Shown here piece after piece: positions 43,595 to 54,660 of a stretch of 64,000 nt of DNA (within the stretch, counting starts at the first letter, position 1; each line of letters starts with the position of its first letter). Under the pieces are notes generated by a model. That model was not told where the DNA came from, ran no database searches, and was given only the letters and a program-made list of their open reading frames with translations. The stretch lies in the NCBI GenBank assembly GCA_038030265.1, contig CM075939.1, forward strand, positions 8,227,253 to 8,291,252, given 5' to 3'. This DNA comes from Corythucha ciliata (Eukaryota > Arthropoda > Insecta > Hemiptera > Tingidae). A program made the position numbers and the translations under genes.

Positions 43595-45657
43595 AGAAGG
43601 AAGAAGAGGAATTTCAGCAATTCTTTTTCCTTGTTTACGGTTGCATATACGAGAGAGAATGTGTGGCTACGTTTAATAGCAATAACTTTTCATTCGCTAA
43701 TTTAATATTCAACTCCATTAGAACACACTCCCAACTTAGTGGTTTAGTTTGCTAAAAAATTCAACTCATTATGCACCGGGTAATGAGGAGGGGGAGAAGA
43801 AAAAGGTAAACTGATAGGACGAGCATCGTATAAGATTCAATCAAACTGATGCCACTCGATCGTATTAATGAACTATTTGCGTTTCGATGTAATTCGAAGT
43901 ATTTTTAGAAGAAACGCCGTCAAGGAGTTTATTTTTAGGACAAATTCGTATAAAAAGAGAAAGAGAACCCCCCCCCCCAACCACCACACCGCCGTCACCC
44001 CGTCGACAGCATCCCATTACTCGCGACACAGTAAGACGGAGTGATCTCAAATAATAATTGGATGAGCAATTACTCGTTTCACTCCTTCAGAAATAACTTA
44101 TTTTAAAAGAGAGGAAAAGGGAGTTAACACTTTGTCTCTCTCACTCTCTCTTCCTGTGAACGACACTAAGATGTTTGGAATGAGTGGGCGGGTTGGATGG
44201 ATGGGAGGGGATCTAATTAAAAAAGACTAGTGATACGACGTAAATTTTTTTTTTTTTTAGGTGTGGCGAGGTGGGTAGAAGGGGAGGGATTCCTGGAAGA
44301 GTCACACACACACAAAAAGAAGACACGAATTTAATTGTTCACGCCAATCAAATTAATAGAAGTCGAGCGACTTTATAATTATTGCATGTTTTGAAAATGA
44401 AACGTTGGACGTGAGTGGTGGTAGGTATGTGGTGGTGGGAGGGAGGGTACCATAAATTCATAACGCTCGACGGTTTGGACAAATTCCAAGCGGGTGTAAT
44501 AGGAGTGGGAGGAGGAGGCCTTTGCGCTTTTCGCGTAGTGAAATAACGGAGGAAAATTCCAAGTTGTTTACGCTTGAAAGTTGAATGGTGATGTAGTAAA
44601 GTGGCTCGCTCCCTCATAGCCCCCCCCCCCCCTACCACCACTGAAATAAAGGAAGAGCGAGACAAGTGATGTAAATCATCGAAATACTCTCTTCGGAAAC
44701 CCCAAAAAAAAAAAAAAAACTTGGTGATGGGGCGGCCTGGGGAAGGGGGAGATGATTTGTAGTCGCTGGTGAGGTAGAAATATTAAAGAAAATGAGTTTA
44801 CAAAGCGTTGTTACACGACGTATAATGAAGATTTAGAGGGGGAAATTTCGTTATAAGGAGGGAAAAAGGAATGGAGCGAATGGACTCAAGACCTTGTTTT
44901 CTAGCAGTTAAAAGACTGGCCCTCCTGCATCGTAAACTTCAACGATTAAATTGAAGCCTATATACGGGCTCAACGCATGAGCTGGCACTCTATGACTCTT
45001 GTCGAAAGGGCTTGGGCTCGGGAGATCAAAGCTGTCTTAAAAAAAAAAAAAAAAAAAAAAAAGATCTTTATTGGAGGATAAAAGTTTTCTTTTTCAAGCA
45101 GTACACTCTTGTGTGGGGCCTTGTGGGGGGGGGAGTGTGTGGGGGTGTGGGGTTGGTTGCCTGTAATCCTTTCAACCCATTGATGAAATATACACTAATA
45201 TTGGACATGGATATTTCTTAGGGTGGACTTTATAAACTGAAGTGAAAATCAATTTATTTCCATACATTTTGTGTCATCGAGAGTGTCCTGCAACTATTTC
45301 AATTTGTTTAAATACCAACGGATGGCTTTTGACAAGCAGAAGTTTTACGGGTGAATGTCCACAATTTGCTTTTGCCGTAACGAAGATGAAATGGGAAGAT
45401 TCTAACTCCCCCCCCCCCCCCAACAACTCACATCATCACGCTCTCACACACTATATAGGCAGTTAAAAGCAGAACTAATGCGCTGGATTGCATAGCTGGA
45501 GAACCACGGTGGGTGGGGGGGATTGAAACATACAGCGTTGACATTTCGCTCTCAATTCATCGAGCAATATCGTATGGCGGATGAAGCGAAAAATTGGCAG
45601 TTTCAGTCGCCTTTAAAACAACTGGGTCGATTCCTCTCGGTAGTACATAGGAATTAT
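43595..45657 (-). other. Intron sequence with homopolymer runs
   Basis: No gene is supported. It contains C runs at 43970 and 44620, a T run at 44247-44259, an A run at 44703-44720, a 24-nt A run at 45040-45063 and a C14 run near 45408. The A run at 45040 follows about 140 bp of unique-looking DNA that could be a short retroposed sequence. I could not recognise its source or find a target duplication. Confidence 0.5.
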
Positions 45658-45659
45658 TA

Positions 45660-45951
45660 GGGGTATTCTCGTCAAACATCGTACTGTTTGTAGTTTTGTA
45701 CTTGCGTTGTTGCTAAGGCCTGTTGTTAAGGGAAATCGAAATCTTGTCATTCATTTCATTCATTCGAAACTTGAATTTTGTGCGATTGACAAGTTTCTTT
45801 TGGACCGAAAGAAGTGGTAAATTCAGTTAATTTTCTAAACATATTGTTCCTTGAACCATATGGAAATTGGGGAAACTTGTAGAGTTATAACAAACATTTG
45901 ACTGCACAATTACGAAACTACAAGCAGTACGAAAGTTGACGTGAATACCCC
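45660..45951. mobile_element. TA-flanked MITE with ~50-bp inverted repeats
   Basis: The inverted ends begin GGGGTATTC, then CGTCAA, TCGTACTG and TTGTAGTTT, and pair over about 50 bp (45660-45709 against 45902-45951) with several mismatches. TA dinucleotides flank both ends (45658-45659, 45952-45953), as for Tc1/mariner-type MITEs. The middle has a second inverted pair (GACAAGTTTC, GAAACTTGT). A partial copy of the interior occurs at 19334-19440. No coding capacity is seen. Confidence 0.85.
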
Positions 45952-45953
45952 TA

Positions 45954-47810
45954 TTATTTTTAAAAATCTTGTCATCATTTATTACAGCTATTTCGAACAT
46001 ATTTTATTTATTGAATTTTAAAAGCAATTTCCCAACAAGAAATCAACAGACATGGCAAGAGGCATCCGACATGGTCAGTCCTCCCCCCCCCCCTATTCAC
46101 ATCGTCAGCCGTTGCTGGTGGCACGGGGCAATCGTCAGTTCTGTAGCTAAAATGTCTCTCTATAAGGAGCTTCGTTGAATCAAATAGGTAATGCTTCATA
46201 ATTTGTTGAGATTGGTATATTATATCTTGAAACAAAAATACGTTGAGCGACCTAAAATAATTCGTAGAAATAATAATAATTGTCCTTCCGTCTGCTCCTA
46301 TTGAGACCTTACGTACCGATTTCAGTGTTGGTACGCGGTGTATAGGAATATCTGCAAAACAATTAAATGGGTTAAAGTAGACCTGATATGCAATCAAAAA
46401 GACGAAATACACCATGGTTCGAAAATCGTTCATTTCCGAGGGACGATTTTTCAAGCGATTTTTTTTTTTATACATACATAGCTTGCTTTTCTTAATAAAT
46501 GCAACTGTGTCATTTCCAAGCGAACTTTCGGTGACTTCCGACGCCGGATTCGAAAATATCACATTTTTTCCTATTAGGAATGGCAGTTTTCTCCTGGAAT
46601 TTGGCCCATATTTATGAACTTTCCTTACCAAGGCCTAGGCCTAAGGAAATGTTGAAAACAGGTTTGATTACAATAGTACAACAGTACAAGTACCGAGATC
46701 TTGACCCAACAAGAACTGACTTATTCATCTATTAAACAGTGAATTTGACCCAGAAAATGAACTGCCTGTCAAAAAATGGCGACTCATAACATACCGATAA
46801 GCTAAGTCTCCACTTGTGCCTTTTCAGCCCGACTCAGTCGGAGGACTCTGCCTCGGAGGCATGACTTTCCGCGATATAAGAAAACTATACCAGAGACTGA
46901 CCAACTTTGACTGGGCATTCCCCAAAGGACTCTTAAGCCGTGTCCGGCTCACATCGAAGCACTTTGAAAATGTTGTCCACAAATGTTGGCACTTTGAAAT
47001 CGCTAATAACGCCAACTTGACCATTGGGTGAATTCTGAATTGGGCACCCGAATTTAATGATAAATGGACGAAATCTCGTTAGTTTCTATGCATGAGGAGT
47101 CCAAAATTCGAGTCGAATTTTCGATGATGAGTCTTAGAAAGGCTTCATCAAGTGATTTTGACGTTTTTGGCAGCGTTTTACCGTTTTCAATGTCTGCATG
47201 ACCCTTCCCGCGGACGGTGGCCACGGAATTGAATGCTTCAAGTCGAAAGAAAGAGCATCAACGATGGTTGGACCTCACTGGCTCACTGTAGGTCACTGTA
47301 GATCCGTCAGGGTTGACCTAGTTTTCCGGTGTGACACAATGGGTCAAAAATCGCCTATAATGGACCCATGAGTGGAGGTATAAATGGCCGAAATCTTCGG
47401 CAGATCTTGCTGCCTCGGCTCTTTGGGAGTCCTGATTATTACAATCATCTGTTGTAACTAGGGTTCGCAATCCCGCACTGTTTTCAATCGTGCAAGATTG
47501 AATGCGGGATTATAGCCCACTTTTAACGACTTTAACAACAATGAAAAACATGTCAATTTAATTCAAAGGGAGCGAGAGCAACGCATTAGCGTTATAAAGG
47601 GAAACATACGTGGCCAAATAGACAACACAGATTCTCCAGACTAAAAATTGCTTCCTCGAATACCGAAGGTATGGGAAGCTATGTGATCGTTTCTCGAGGT
47701 GAAAAAATTGTTGGTCTCCGATTTCAAAAATGCCGCTTGCCATTTGCGTTTCAGAGCCTTCTGAACAACTTTTGGTTTCGTGTCTGTCTGTGTGTCTTTA
47801 CACTATACCA
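45954..47810 (-). other. Intron sequence without confirmed gene
   Basis: Several moderate reading frames occur (minus 46008-46631, plus 46816-47031), but none shows a recognisable domain. A splice-like motif pair on the minus strand at 46306-46354 is noted separately. A hairpin of AATCCCGCA and TGCGGGATT lies at 47468-47511. Confidence 0.5.
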
Positions 47811-48230
47811 ACGCGTATATCTCCTAAAGTAGCCAACCGATTTTGATGAAATCTTCGTGATACATGTAGGTTAGGCTACAGATGGTCCCATTTAAATTTA
47901 AATTCAATCGGTCCAAAGGGGGTGGCTCCAGAAGTGGGGGGGGGTGGGGGTTGGACTCTCCACCAACGCACACATCTCCTAAGAAAGGCAACCGATCTTG
48001 ATGAAATATTCATGATGAACATTGGTTGAGCCATAAAACGGCCCCATTTAAATTGGAATAAAATTGGTCCAATTGGTGGGGCTCCAGGTGAGGGGGGCAG
48101 TGTACACTTCTCACCAATAACGCACATATCTCCTAGAAGAGGCAACTCATTTTCATGATAAACGTACGTTAGACTATTGATGGTCCCATTTCATTTTGAA
48201 TTAAATCGGCCCAATATGAGGGGCTCCAGG
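47811..48230 (+). repeat. Three tandem copies of a ~155-bp unit
   Basis: CTCCT-anchored units begin near 47812, 47967 and 48121, spaced 155 and 154 bp, with the third shortened. Shared phrases are ATCTCCTA, CAACCGAT, TTGATGAAAT, CCCATTTAAATT, ATCGGTCC and GGGGCTCCAG. A G run lies near 47936. The preceding GTGTCTGTCTGTGTGTCTTT suggests the array is part of a larger dispersed element. No gene is present. Confidence 0.9.
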
Positions 48231-48639
48231 GAGGCAGTGTACAGTGCACACTTGACGTGCACGATTAGCCAAAATTTTGTTCTCGAATTAACTATGCTAA
48301 TTTTGGCAGATTTGAATTCTTAATAAGAGATCAATTTCTGCCCCTGGCGAGTGCCCCAGTGCGAGTGAAAATACCCCTCCTACCCCCCTCCCCACTACCT
48401 AATAGATCCCGGCCCTGTTCAACGAAGATACTTTACTCGAAGAAGCATTGTGCTAACACCATTAGCAGACGTTATGGTTTATTGCTTGTCCCGCCGCCCA
48501 CGGTTGCCTTCTTATGAAATTGTTAACGTACTTACGTAACGATTAGACCATTTTCGTTGGGCCCTCGAGCCGAATACTTCACAATTTGATCTTCTGTCGT
48601 TCGTTTTTCGGCAATTAATTTTTCGAATTAACTGCCAAA
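48231..48639 (-). other. Intron spacer
   Basis: This is unique-looking, moderately AT-rich sequence with no recognised gene or repeat ends. Confidence 0.5.
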
Positions 48640-48860
48640 CTGATTTTATAAATAGCAAAACCCACGTAATTGGGCCGTGAAAGAGCGAAAGTCCTTAAAA
48701 ATGGTTCATGTAAGAGCAAAACTCTGAAAAATTTGGTTTTTTAACGAGCTGGAACGAGAAGAATCCGCAAAATTTAGTTTTTAAACAGCAAAAATCTTTG
48801 AAATTGGGTTTTGCAGGCAAAATAACGAAAATTTTTTCTAAAAGTGCCAAACGCGCGTGA
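48640..48860 (+). repeat. Family C repeat block
   Basis: Diverged copies of the phrase AAATCCGCAAAATTTAG followed by TTTTTAAACAGC recur roughly every 33-36 bp (48655, 48695, 48735, 48768, 48805). Relatives lie at 2641-2900 and 36390-36480. Confidence 0.6.
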
Positions 48861-49770
48861 TTGGTTTTGAATCAGTCTGTGAGCCAAATTGTGTGGTTTG
48901 GGGGGGTCGAATGTTCAAGATTATAGGGTGAATGTATAGTTTTTTGGGAGGCAAGGCGGTGTATTGGAGTGACTCACCGGGTGAAATCGCTGCCTTTTTC
49001 TCCACGCTACGATTGTTGGCCCCGGCGCTCGAGCTGACCTGGAACTGAGTCAGCGACACACCGAAGAGACCCGGCTCAGCGGGTCTAATGAGAATCGTGA
49101 GGGCGAAATGGGGATCGTGAACGTTGTGATCAAGCCCCGCAACGTTGTTCAAAGATGAACAATTTCTTTCAAAGATGAATTTCTCTTGCCTTCTCCATGG
49201 TAAGATATTCTGTTCTCACTTACCGCCGATCTCCCTGCACCCTTCACGAATACCGTAGACAATGGTCCATGTTTCGTAAAAACACGGTTTTTGTGCATTC
49301 TCGTGACGTTTTTGTGAGACACGTCAGTGGTAACATGAAATGTGAACACGCCAAAAGGAAACTTAGAAGACGGAGACGTTTTTGTGATACACCGAAAATA
49401 TGTCGAGAAAGCTGTTTGGGTACAGCGACTTTTCGTAAAACGGACAAATTTTAGAGGACACGTAAATTTATGGAAAAAATGCCAGATTTCTGGGTGTTGA
49501 CGATTATTTCAAGCAATAAAATGGCCTCTATCCTAAAGGAAATGTTCCGTAGTTTCTGAAAATGGCATCACTTCTTGGATTTCGTGCGATGTAAGCCGAG
49601 AAATTGCGGATTTTTTGAAGCAAGCATTGGTTACTTTTTTAAACACAAAAAAAATCATAACTCCGGAACGGATCGACGTAGGACTCTTCCGAAGGTATCA
49701 TTTTACTCCACTTTTAACGTAGTTTTACCCAAAAATTTTTGTCACACTATACGGATCCACCCTGTATACA

Positions 49771-51723
49771 CAGGGTGTTCGAAAATTCGATGCTCAGGCG
49801 AAAACTGGTTATAGTACAGGTGATTTGCGACCGAAACTACTAAATTCACTTTTTCTGAATTCAGATTGGTTTTCGAGTTATTCCGCAATCTTTAATTTTT
49901 TAGTAGGGCCACGGTTTTTTCGATAGATTTCTTCCTGGCCGCTTCAGAATCAATTATAGGTTAAAACTGATTAGGTCATCAGAAAGAGCACAAAATTGGC
50001 TTCAATAGTACCGTACGGGATTGTAAATTTCCTCAAGGTGCTAAAGCTGCCGGAAAGCAGAGTTTTGCCATGTTACTAGCTTTGCCATGTTTTTCAGTCG
50101 CAATTATCCCCCACTCCTTGAAGGAAAAAATTTGTTTGTGTTCATTGGAAAAACTTCCGCGTTTTGTTAGCTTTCAAATGAAGTGTAACAGTTTCAAGAT
50201 CTTCTGATTTTTCGTGGAGAAATAGTAGATTGATTAATAAAAACCGATGGCGTTTGAGATTAATGAGAGTCCTCATTTAACGGAGAAATTTGTTTTAAAG
50301 CAAGAATATTGTATCTTTGAAGAGGTGTTGGGTAGGTCCTTTTGAGGTGGCTAAATAAGAGCTTATGAAATATGAAAAAAATGCAAAAATAGTGACAATA
50401 TTAATAATTGAAAAACCAGCATCATCAAAATAAATAAATAATCACAATAATCGTTCGAAGTGCCCTCCGCGTTCTCGTATGCACAGTTCGGCCCTTCGTC
50501 GAACAGCATTTGTTGCTCGCAGGAGCTCCATTGGGCGGTTTCTCATTTCTATGCAGGCCGGCCGAATGCGGGCTTCCATCTCCTCCACGGTGCCCACGGG
50601 CCTCTCATACACTATGGACTTTAGGTTTCTCCAAAGGTAAAAGTCCAGAGGCGTGAGGTCAGGACTTCTAGCCGGCCACCTGATTGCCCCGTATCGCCCT
50701 ATCCACCGATCTGGAAACGTGATGTTCATGTGTTCGGTAATTTGACGAGTGTTGTGCGCAGGGCACCCATCCATCTGGTACCAAACATCGTTCCTTTCGT
50801 GAAGAGGGACATCATCCAAGAATTCGGCGACGACGTTCTCCAATAACGTTAAGAATGCGGTAGCATTAACCGCATTCATTATTGGGAATAATGAATGGCC
50901 CGATAAGTTGCCTTCCCATCATCCCCATCCACACATTCAACCGAAATTGGTGTTGGTAATGTGTTACCTTGGTGCCATGAGGGTTGCCCTCCGACCATAC
51001 GTGGGAATTCCGGCAATTAAAAATCCCAGAACGGGTGAAGGATGCCTCGTCGGTCCAAATAATTCTCCCCGAGATATTTCCTCCCATAAAATGTTAGTGT
51101 ACCACCTGCAAAAGTTTAATCTCGAGCAAAGGTCGACGGGTAACAAATCCTGAACCGGCGTTAAGTGAAACGGGTATAAATCATTTTTCTTCAGAGCCCT
51201 GTGGACTGTGGAGTTGGATAGTCCGATTCTTCGTCCCAATACGACGAGTACTTGTTGTTTGGTCCTCCTCGATCGCATTGAGGATTTCTTCTTTTCGACG
51301 GGGGTTCAGTGGAGGTCTTCCCGCATCACTGCTAACAACGGATACAGATCCGGTTTCGCTAAGCCTGCGTCGAGTTTCCTGAAACGTCCGACTATCAGGG
51401 AGTCTCCTTCCAGGATAGCGGCGCTCGTACTCCCTCCTCGCTTGACGTGCGTTGCGCCCACAGAAACCATAAACGTCAAGCATGTCTGCTTACTCCAAGT
51501 TACTGAACATTTTGTGAATATTTTTTAGTGCTCAGGCCTACCCAACACCTCATCAAAGATACAATATTCTTGCTTCAAAACACAGATCTCCGTTAAATGA
51601 GGACTCTCATTAATCTCAAACGCCATCGGTTTTTATTAATTAATCTACTATTTCTCCACGAAAAATCAGAAGATCTTGAAACTGTTGCACTTCATTTGAA
51701 AGCTAACAAAACGAGGAAGTTTT
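49771..51723 (-). mobile_element. Tc1/mariner-type element with ~190-bp inverted repeats
   Basis: A transposase pseudogene on the minus strand is flanked by long inverted repeats, 50149-50338 and 51535-51723. They match closely over about 190 bp and share GTTTTGTTAGCTTTCAAATG and GAGGTGTTGGGTAGG phrases. On the left a terminus-like CAGGGTGTTC lies at 49771, so the left repeat may extend outward. The right copy stops matching at about 51723 and may be truncated. A CACCCTG just left of 49771 faces it, as if another element of this type ends there. Confidence 0.8.
50442..51483 (-). pseudogene. Tc1/mariner-superfamily transposase with three frameshifts
   Basis: Read on the minus strand, the N-terminus (DVYGFCGRNARQARREYERR, then TGSVSV) looks like the helix-turn-helix DNA-binding domain. 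A second piece has RIGLSNSTVHRALKKNDLYP. A third has the first catalytic aspartate in IIWTDEASFT. The last piece (50879-50442) has VWYQMDGCPAHNTRQ and WPARSPDLTPLDFYLW. The spacing between the second D and the D of PLDF is 41 residues by direct count. Frame changes occur near 51240, 51090 and 50880. The protein would cut and paste the element, but this copy is not translatable as one chain. Confidence 0.85.
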
Positions 51724-52442
51724 GTGGAGTTCGAGGGGTAGTCTGGTGTTATGTTTAAAAATGAATTTATTTTCCACTAAGGGTTGCTATTTGTGGAAAA
51801 AGTCCGAGTGTCTCTAAAAACAACGAGAGAACATGCGGGAAACGACGAACAAGAGCTACTTTATTCACCTCAGCATGACATTTTCTGTGAAGATTTCAGC
51901 AGTCATTAAATAATTTAGTAAGATAAAAAAAACACCTATTTTTTCAATCAGACGCGGTTTTCTCACCTACTCGATTTTTTAATTTAAAAAATGACTGGAC
52001 CTAATGAAAGCTGAGGTTCTAAACCAACTTTCAAGATTACAGTGTACGATTAACCGACAGATTCAGTCGGAGTTGAAAACGTTTGAAAATTCTGCAAGTT
52101 TTCGTAATTTCTCACATTTTACTACTCGGGCTCATTTTTCGTCCCCTGAATCCTAAATTTGAAATAATATTTTGTACTGGGAAATTGGTGGGGGGAAGAT
52201 GGTAAATTTAACGCTCTTTCCAACGGTGTTTTCAGATTTGATTTTTGGCCAGAAATAAGCGAGTTACAGTCGTTTTAGTAACGCAATGTCTATAACACGA
52301 AATCAATCTTAAAAGTGAAAAAAGTCGAACTTCAAGCGGGGTAAAAATTTGTTTTGCAGAGGACAACTTTTGCCGCAAATGAGTTACAGAATCGAACCCT
52401 GGCCGGTGGTGCGACCTTAACGTTAACACCCTGCATATAGAT
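51724..52442 (-). other. Intron or repeat-derived spacer
   Basis: No gene is seen. A CACCCTG terminus-like motif at 52427-52433 faces left-to-right DNA similar to other mariner-type ends in the window, so part of this stretch is probably transposon-derived. Confidence 0.45.
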
Positions 52443-52577
52443 ATGTATGAATCCGGGAGACCACTGAATTCGTGTTCTAGAGGTTCTGAAACGTGAAAAA
52501 AACATGACATGATCCATGTTTGCCAACATCACGACGAGACCAATAGTGCATTTTCAGAATGAAATGCACTAAAAGTA
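52443..52577 (-). repeat. Dispersed ~135-bp repeat, copy 2
   Basis: The minus strand matches 8717-8850 from AGTGCATTTCATT through ATTGGTCTCGTCGTGATG and CTAGAACACGAATTCAGTGG. It abuts the truncated 3' LTR of the Gypsy element to its right, so it was probably inserted into or replaced part of that LTR. Confidence 0.8.
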
Positions 52578-52659
52578 AGTTCAAAAACATCTGTGCCTTC
52601 CTTGTTTTATTTCATTGAAGTGGAGTCGCCACAGACTCCCCCCCCAGCGACAGCGTCAA

Positions 52660-54660
52660 GGATCCGAAAAGGAACACGGCGACCCGCTCGAGTCCTGACC
52701 TCTTGCTTCGTACTAGGCTCGGGTGAAGGTTTGGGCGGAAGATTAGCTTTGACTGAAGGCGCAACATCGTCGTTTATGCTTTCGTCTCTGGGAACAAAAA
52801 TGCAGGTTTAACCCGGTCAAAGGAAATAGATTTTTCTCCTCTAGGGGTCACGAGTCTGAAAACTTTGTCGTCTCGAGAAATGACGTGGAACGGTCCGTTG
52901 TACGTCGGTCGTAGAGGTTTACGAACCGCATCTACCCGAACAAAAACATGCGAACACTTTAAAAGTTCAGGGTGGACGAAAGTTGATTTAGACGAGTGAT
53001 GTGAAAAAGGAACGGGACGTAAGTCAAGGAGTTTGCATCGCATTTTTTCTATCGTCGAAGGCACATCATCATCCGACGAAATGAAAAAAATCTGCCGGAA
53101 GAAAGATAGGCTCTCCGAAAACGATTTCAGCTGATGAAAAATCTAAGTTAGAGATCGCGCGCCTCGATGGTGTAATGAATACAATGCTCGCTTCGGAACT
53201 CAGCGGGCCTGGGTTCGAACCCACCTATTGCCCATTACACTATAAGGCTGCGGCGAGCTGTGACACGGCACATTCGCGCACCCACCGAAACGCCCGCGTA
53301 CGCGAACGCCGCGGGTGTGAAGTGCACAGTTAGATCTGGGTATGGCGTAGAATCCCAATGGAGGCTTAGGCGCCTGCCGGTTCCAAAGCCCGGCGCCCCT
53401 CCCCCCCCCCAAAAGTTAGAGATCAGCTGTGACCTCAACCCTAAAAGAACAAGGGGAAGCGATGACACCCAGTCGCTATTCAGGTGAGCTTTAAGGGAAG
53501 CTTTTAAGGTTCGATGCCACCTTTCTATAGCTCCATTAGCGGCAGGATGGTAAGCCGTCGTTAAAATGTGATATACACCAAATACCTTCGAGAGTTTTTC
53601 GAAAAGTTGGCATTCGAATTGTTTGCCTCTGTCGGTCGTAACATATTTTGGAAGTCCATACCTGGAAAACCGTTGAGCAACGAGCACGGCGGTTGTTGCG
53701 ACCATGTTTGATGTAATATCAGAGACGTGTATAGCTTCGGTCCATCTTGCAAAACGATCGATTACAGTTGAAAGGTAACGAAATCCTTGAGACGGGGGTA
53801 GGGGTCCAACTATGTCAACATTAACATGCTCAAACCGTCTACTATGGGAGGCATAGCTACCGACTTGTCTTGTTGTGTGACGCCAGATTTTTGACCTTTG
53901 ACAAGGTATGCATGTACGGGCCCAGATCGCAACATCGCGCTTCAGCGATGGCCAGTAAAATCGCTCCTGCACCAGTTTCACAGAGCCCGAAATTCCCGGA
54001 TGAGAAATGTTGTGGAGTTGGTCGAAAATTTGACGACGGAGTTGCACAGGCACGAAAGGGTGAAGTTTGCCAGTTGTCGAGTCGCACATCAATTTGCTGC
54101 CATCGGACGTTCTAGAATTGATTAAGTGAAATAGTTCGTCACAAGTCGTTTGAAACTTGGACAATTCACGGTGCGAAATGGACGAAGGCATCGAAATTGT
54201 TGCGTTGCGCGAACAAACGTCGGCTGGAACGCATTCTTTTCCAGGAATATAACGAATGTCAGTAGAAAACTGTCCAATAAAATCGAAACAATTTTGTCAC
54301 GCTGTCCAGTAAGCGACGATTTTTAATATCGACGAGAAGACCGAATCGGGTGAGAAAATCAGCTCCAATGATGGGGTGACGAACGTCGGCGAGAATAAAT
54401 GGCCAACGAAAATGGCGTCGCAGTCCCAAGCCGACGTCAACTAGCTGATCCGTTGGCAGCGAAAAGGGTGCGTTTTGAAGGACGACGGCGTTCTAGCTTC
54501 GTTGGAGGCATCACACAAACGTCCGCCCCTGAATCTATACCAAAAATTTGAAATTAGTTCGGCGATCGAATACAAATAAACGGCATGAATTGTTTTCAAC
54601 GCTCTCATCAGCCGCATTTAAAGAGCGTCGAGTTAGTTTTCCGATCGTGTACGAGGAGCA
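52660..54660 (-). pseudogene. Gypsy protease-integrase remnant
   Basis: The protease begins GIDSGADVCVMPP (about 54535), shifts frame, and ends FRWPFILADVRHPIIGADFL and GLLVDIKNRRLLD. Next, with no RT, comes DFIGQFSTDIRYIPGKE, which is the end of an RNase H. The integrase follows: HHCC zinc domain (ISHPGISGSVKL, CIPCQRSK), VNVDIVGPLPP, TTDRGKQFECQLF and ANGAIERWHRTLK, so all three catalytic acids are present. A SINE interrupts it after LLGLRSQLIS. Beyond the SINE the C-terminal module reads VFVRVDAVRKPLRPTYNGPF and SFDRVKPAFL. Frameshifts and the insertion make it inactive. Confidence 0.88.
53157..53412 (+). mobile_element. tRNA-derived SINE inserted in Gypsy integrase
   Basis: This 256-bp insert is flanked by an exact 12-bp target duplication AAGTTAGAGATC (53145-53156, 53413-53424). 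Its 5' end looks like a tRNA, with TGGTGTAATGAATACAATGC as an A-box region and GGGTTCGAACCC as a perfect B box at about 53213-53224, so RNA polymerase III transcription is expected. The body is GC-rich, and the 3' end is a C run plus AAA rather than a long A tail. It interrupts the integrase reading frame, so it is younger than the Gypsy copy. Confidence 0.88.

Noticed and set aside
44903..45063. Possible SINE ending in a 24-nt A run
   Set aside because: No convincing A or B box and no flanking duplication were found. It is described only as spacer.
46306..46354. Possible 39-bp microexon on the minus strand (TTTTGCAG acceptor, GTAAGG donor), frame-preserving for the DIP chain
   Set aside because: The known exons already join in phase without it, the encoded residues do not match the Ig fold, and motif pairs this short occur by chance.
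46008..46631. 207-residue minus-strand reading frame
   Set aside because: There is no recognisable domain, it crosses a C/G run, and it contains intron-like splice motifs. It is probably a chance frame.
46816..47031. 71-residue plus-strand frame with a preceding acceptor-like TTTTCAG
   Set aside because: No domain is recognised and there is no partner exon. Evidence is too weak to list as a gene.
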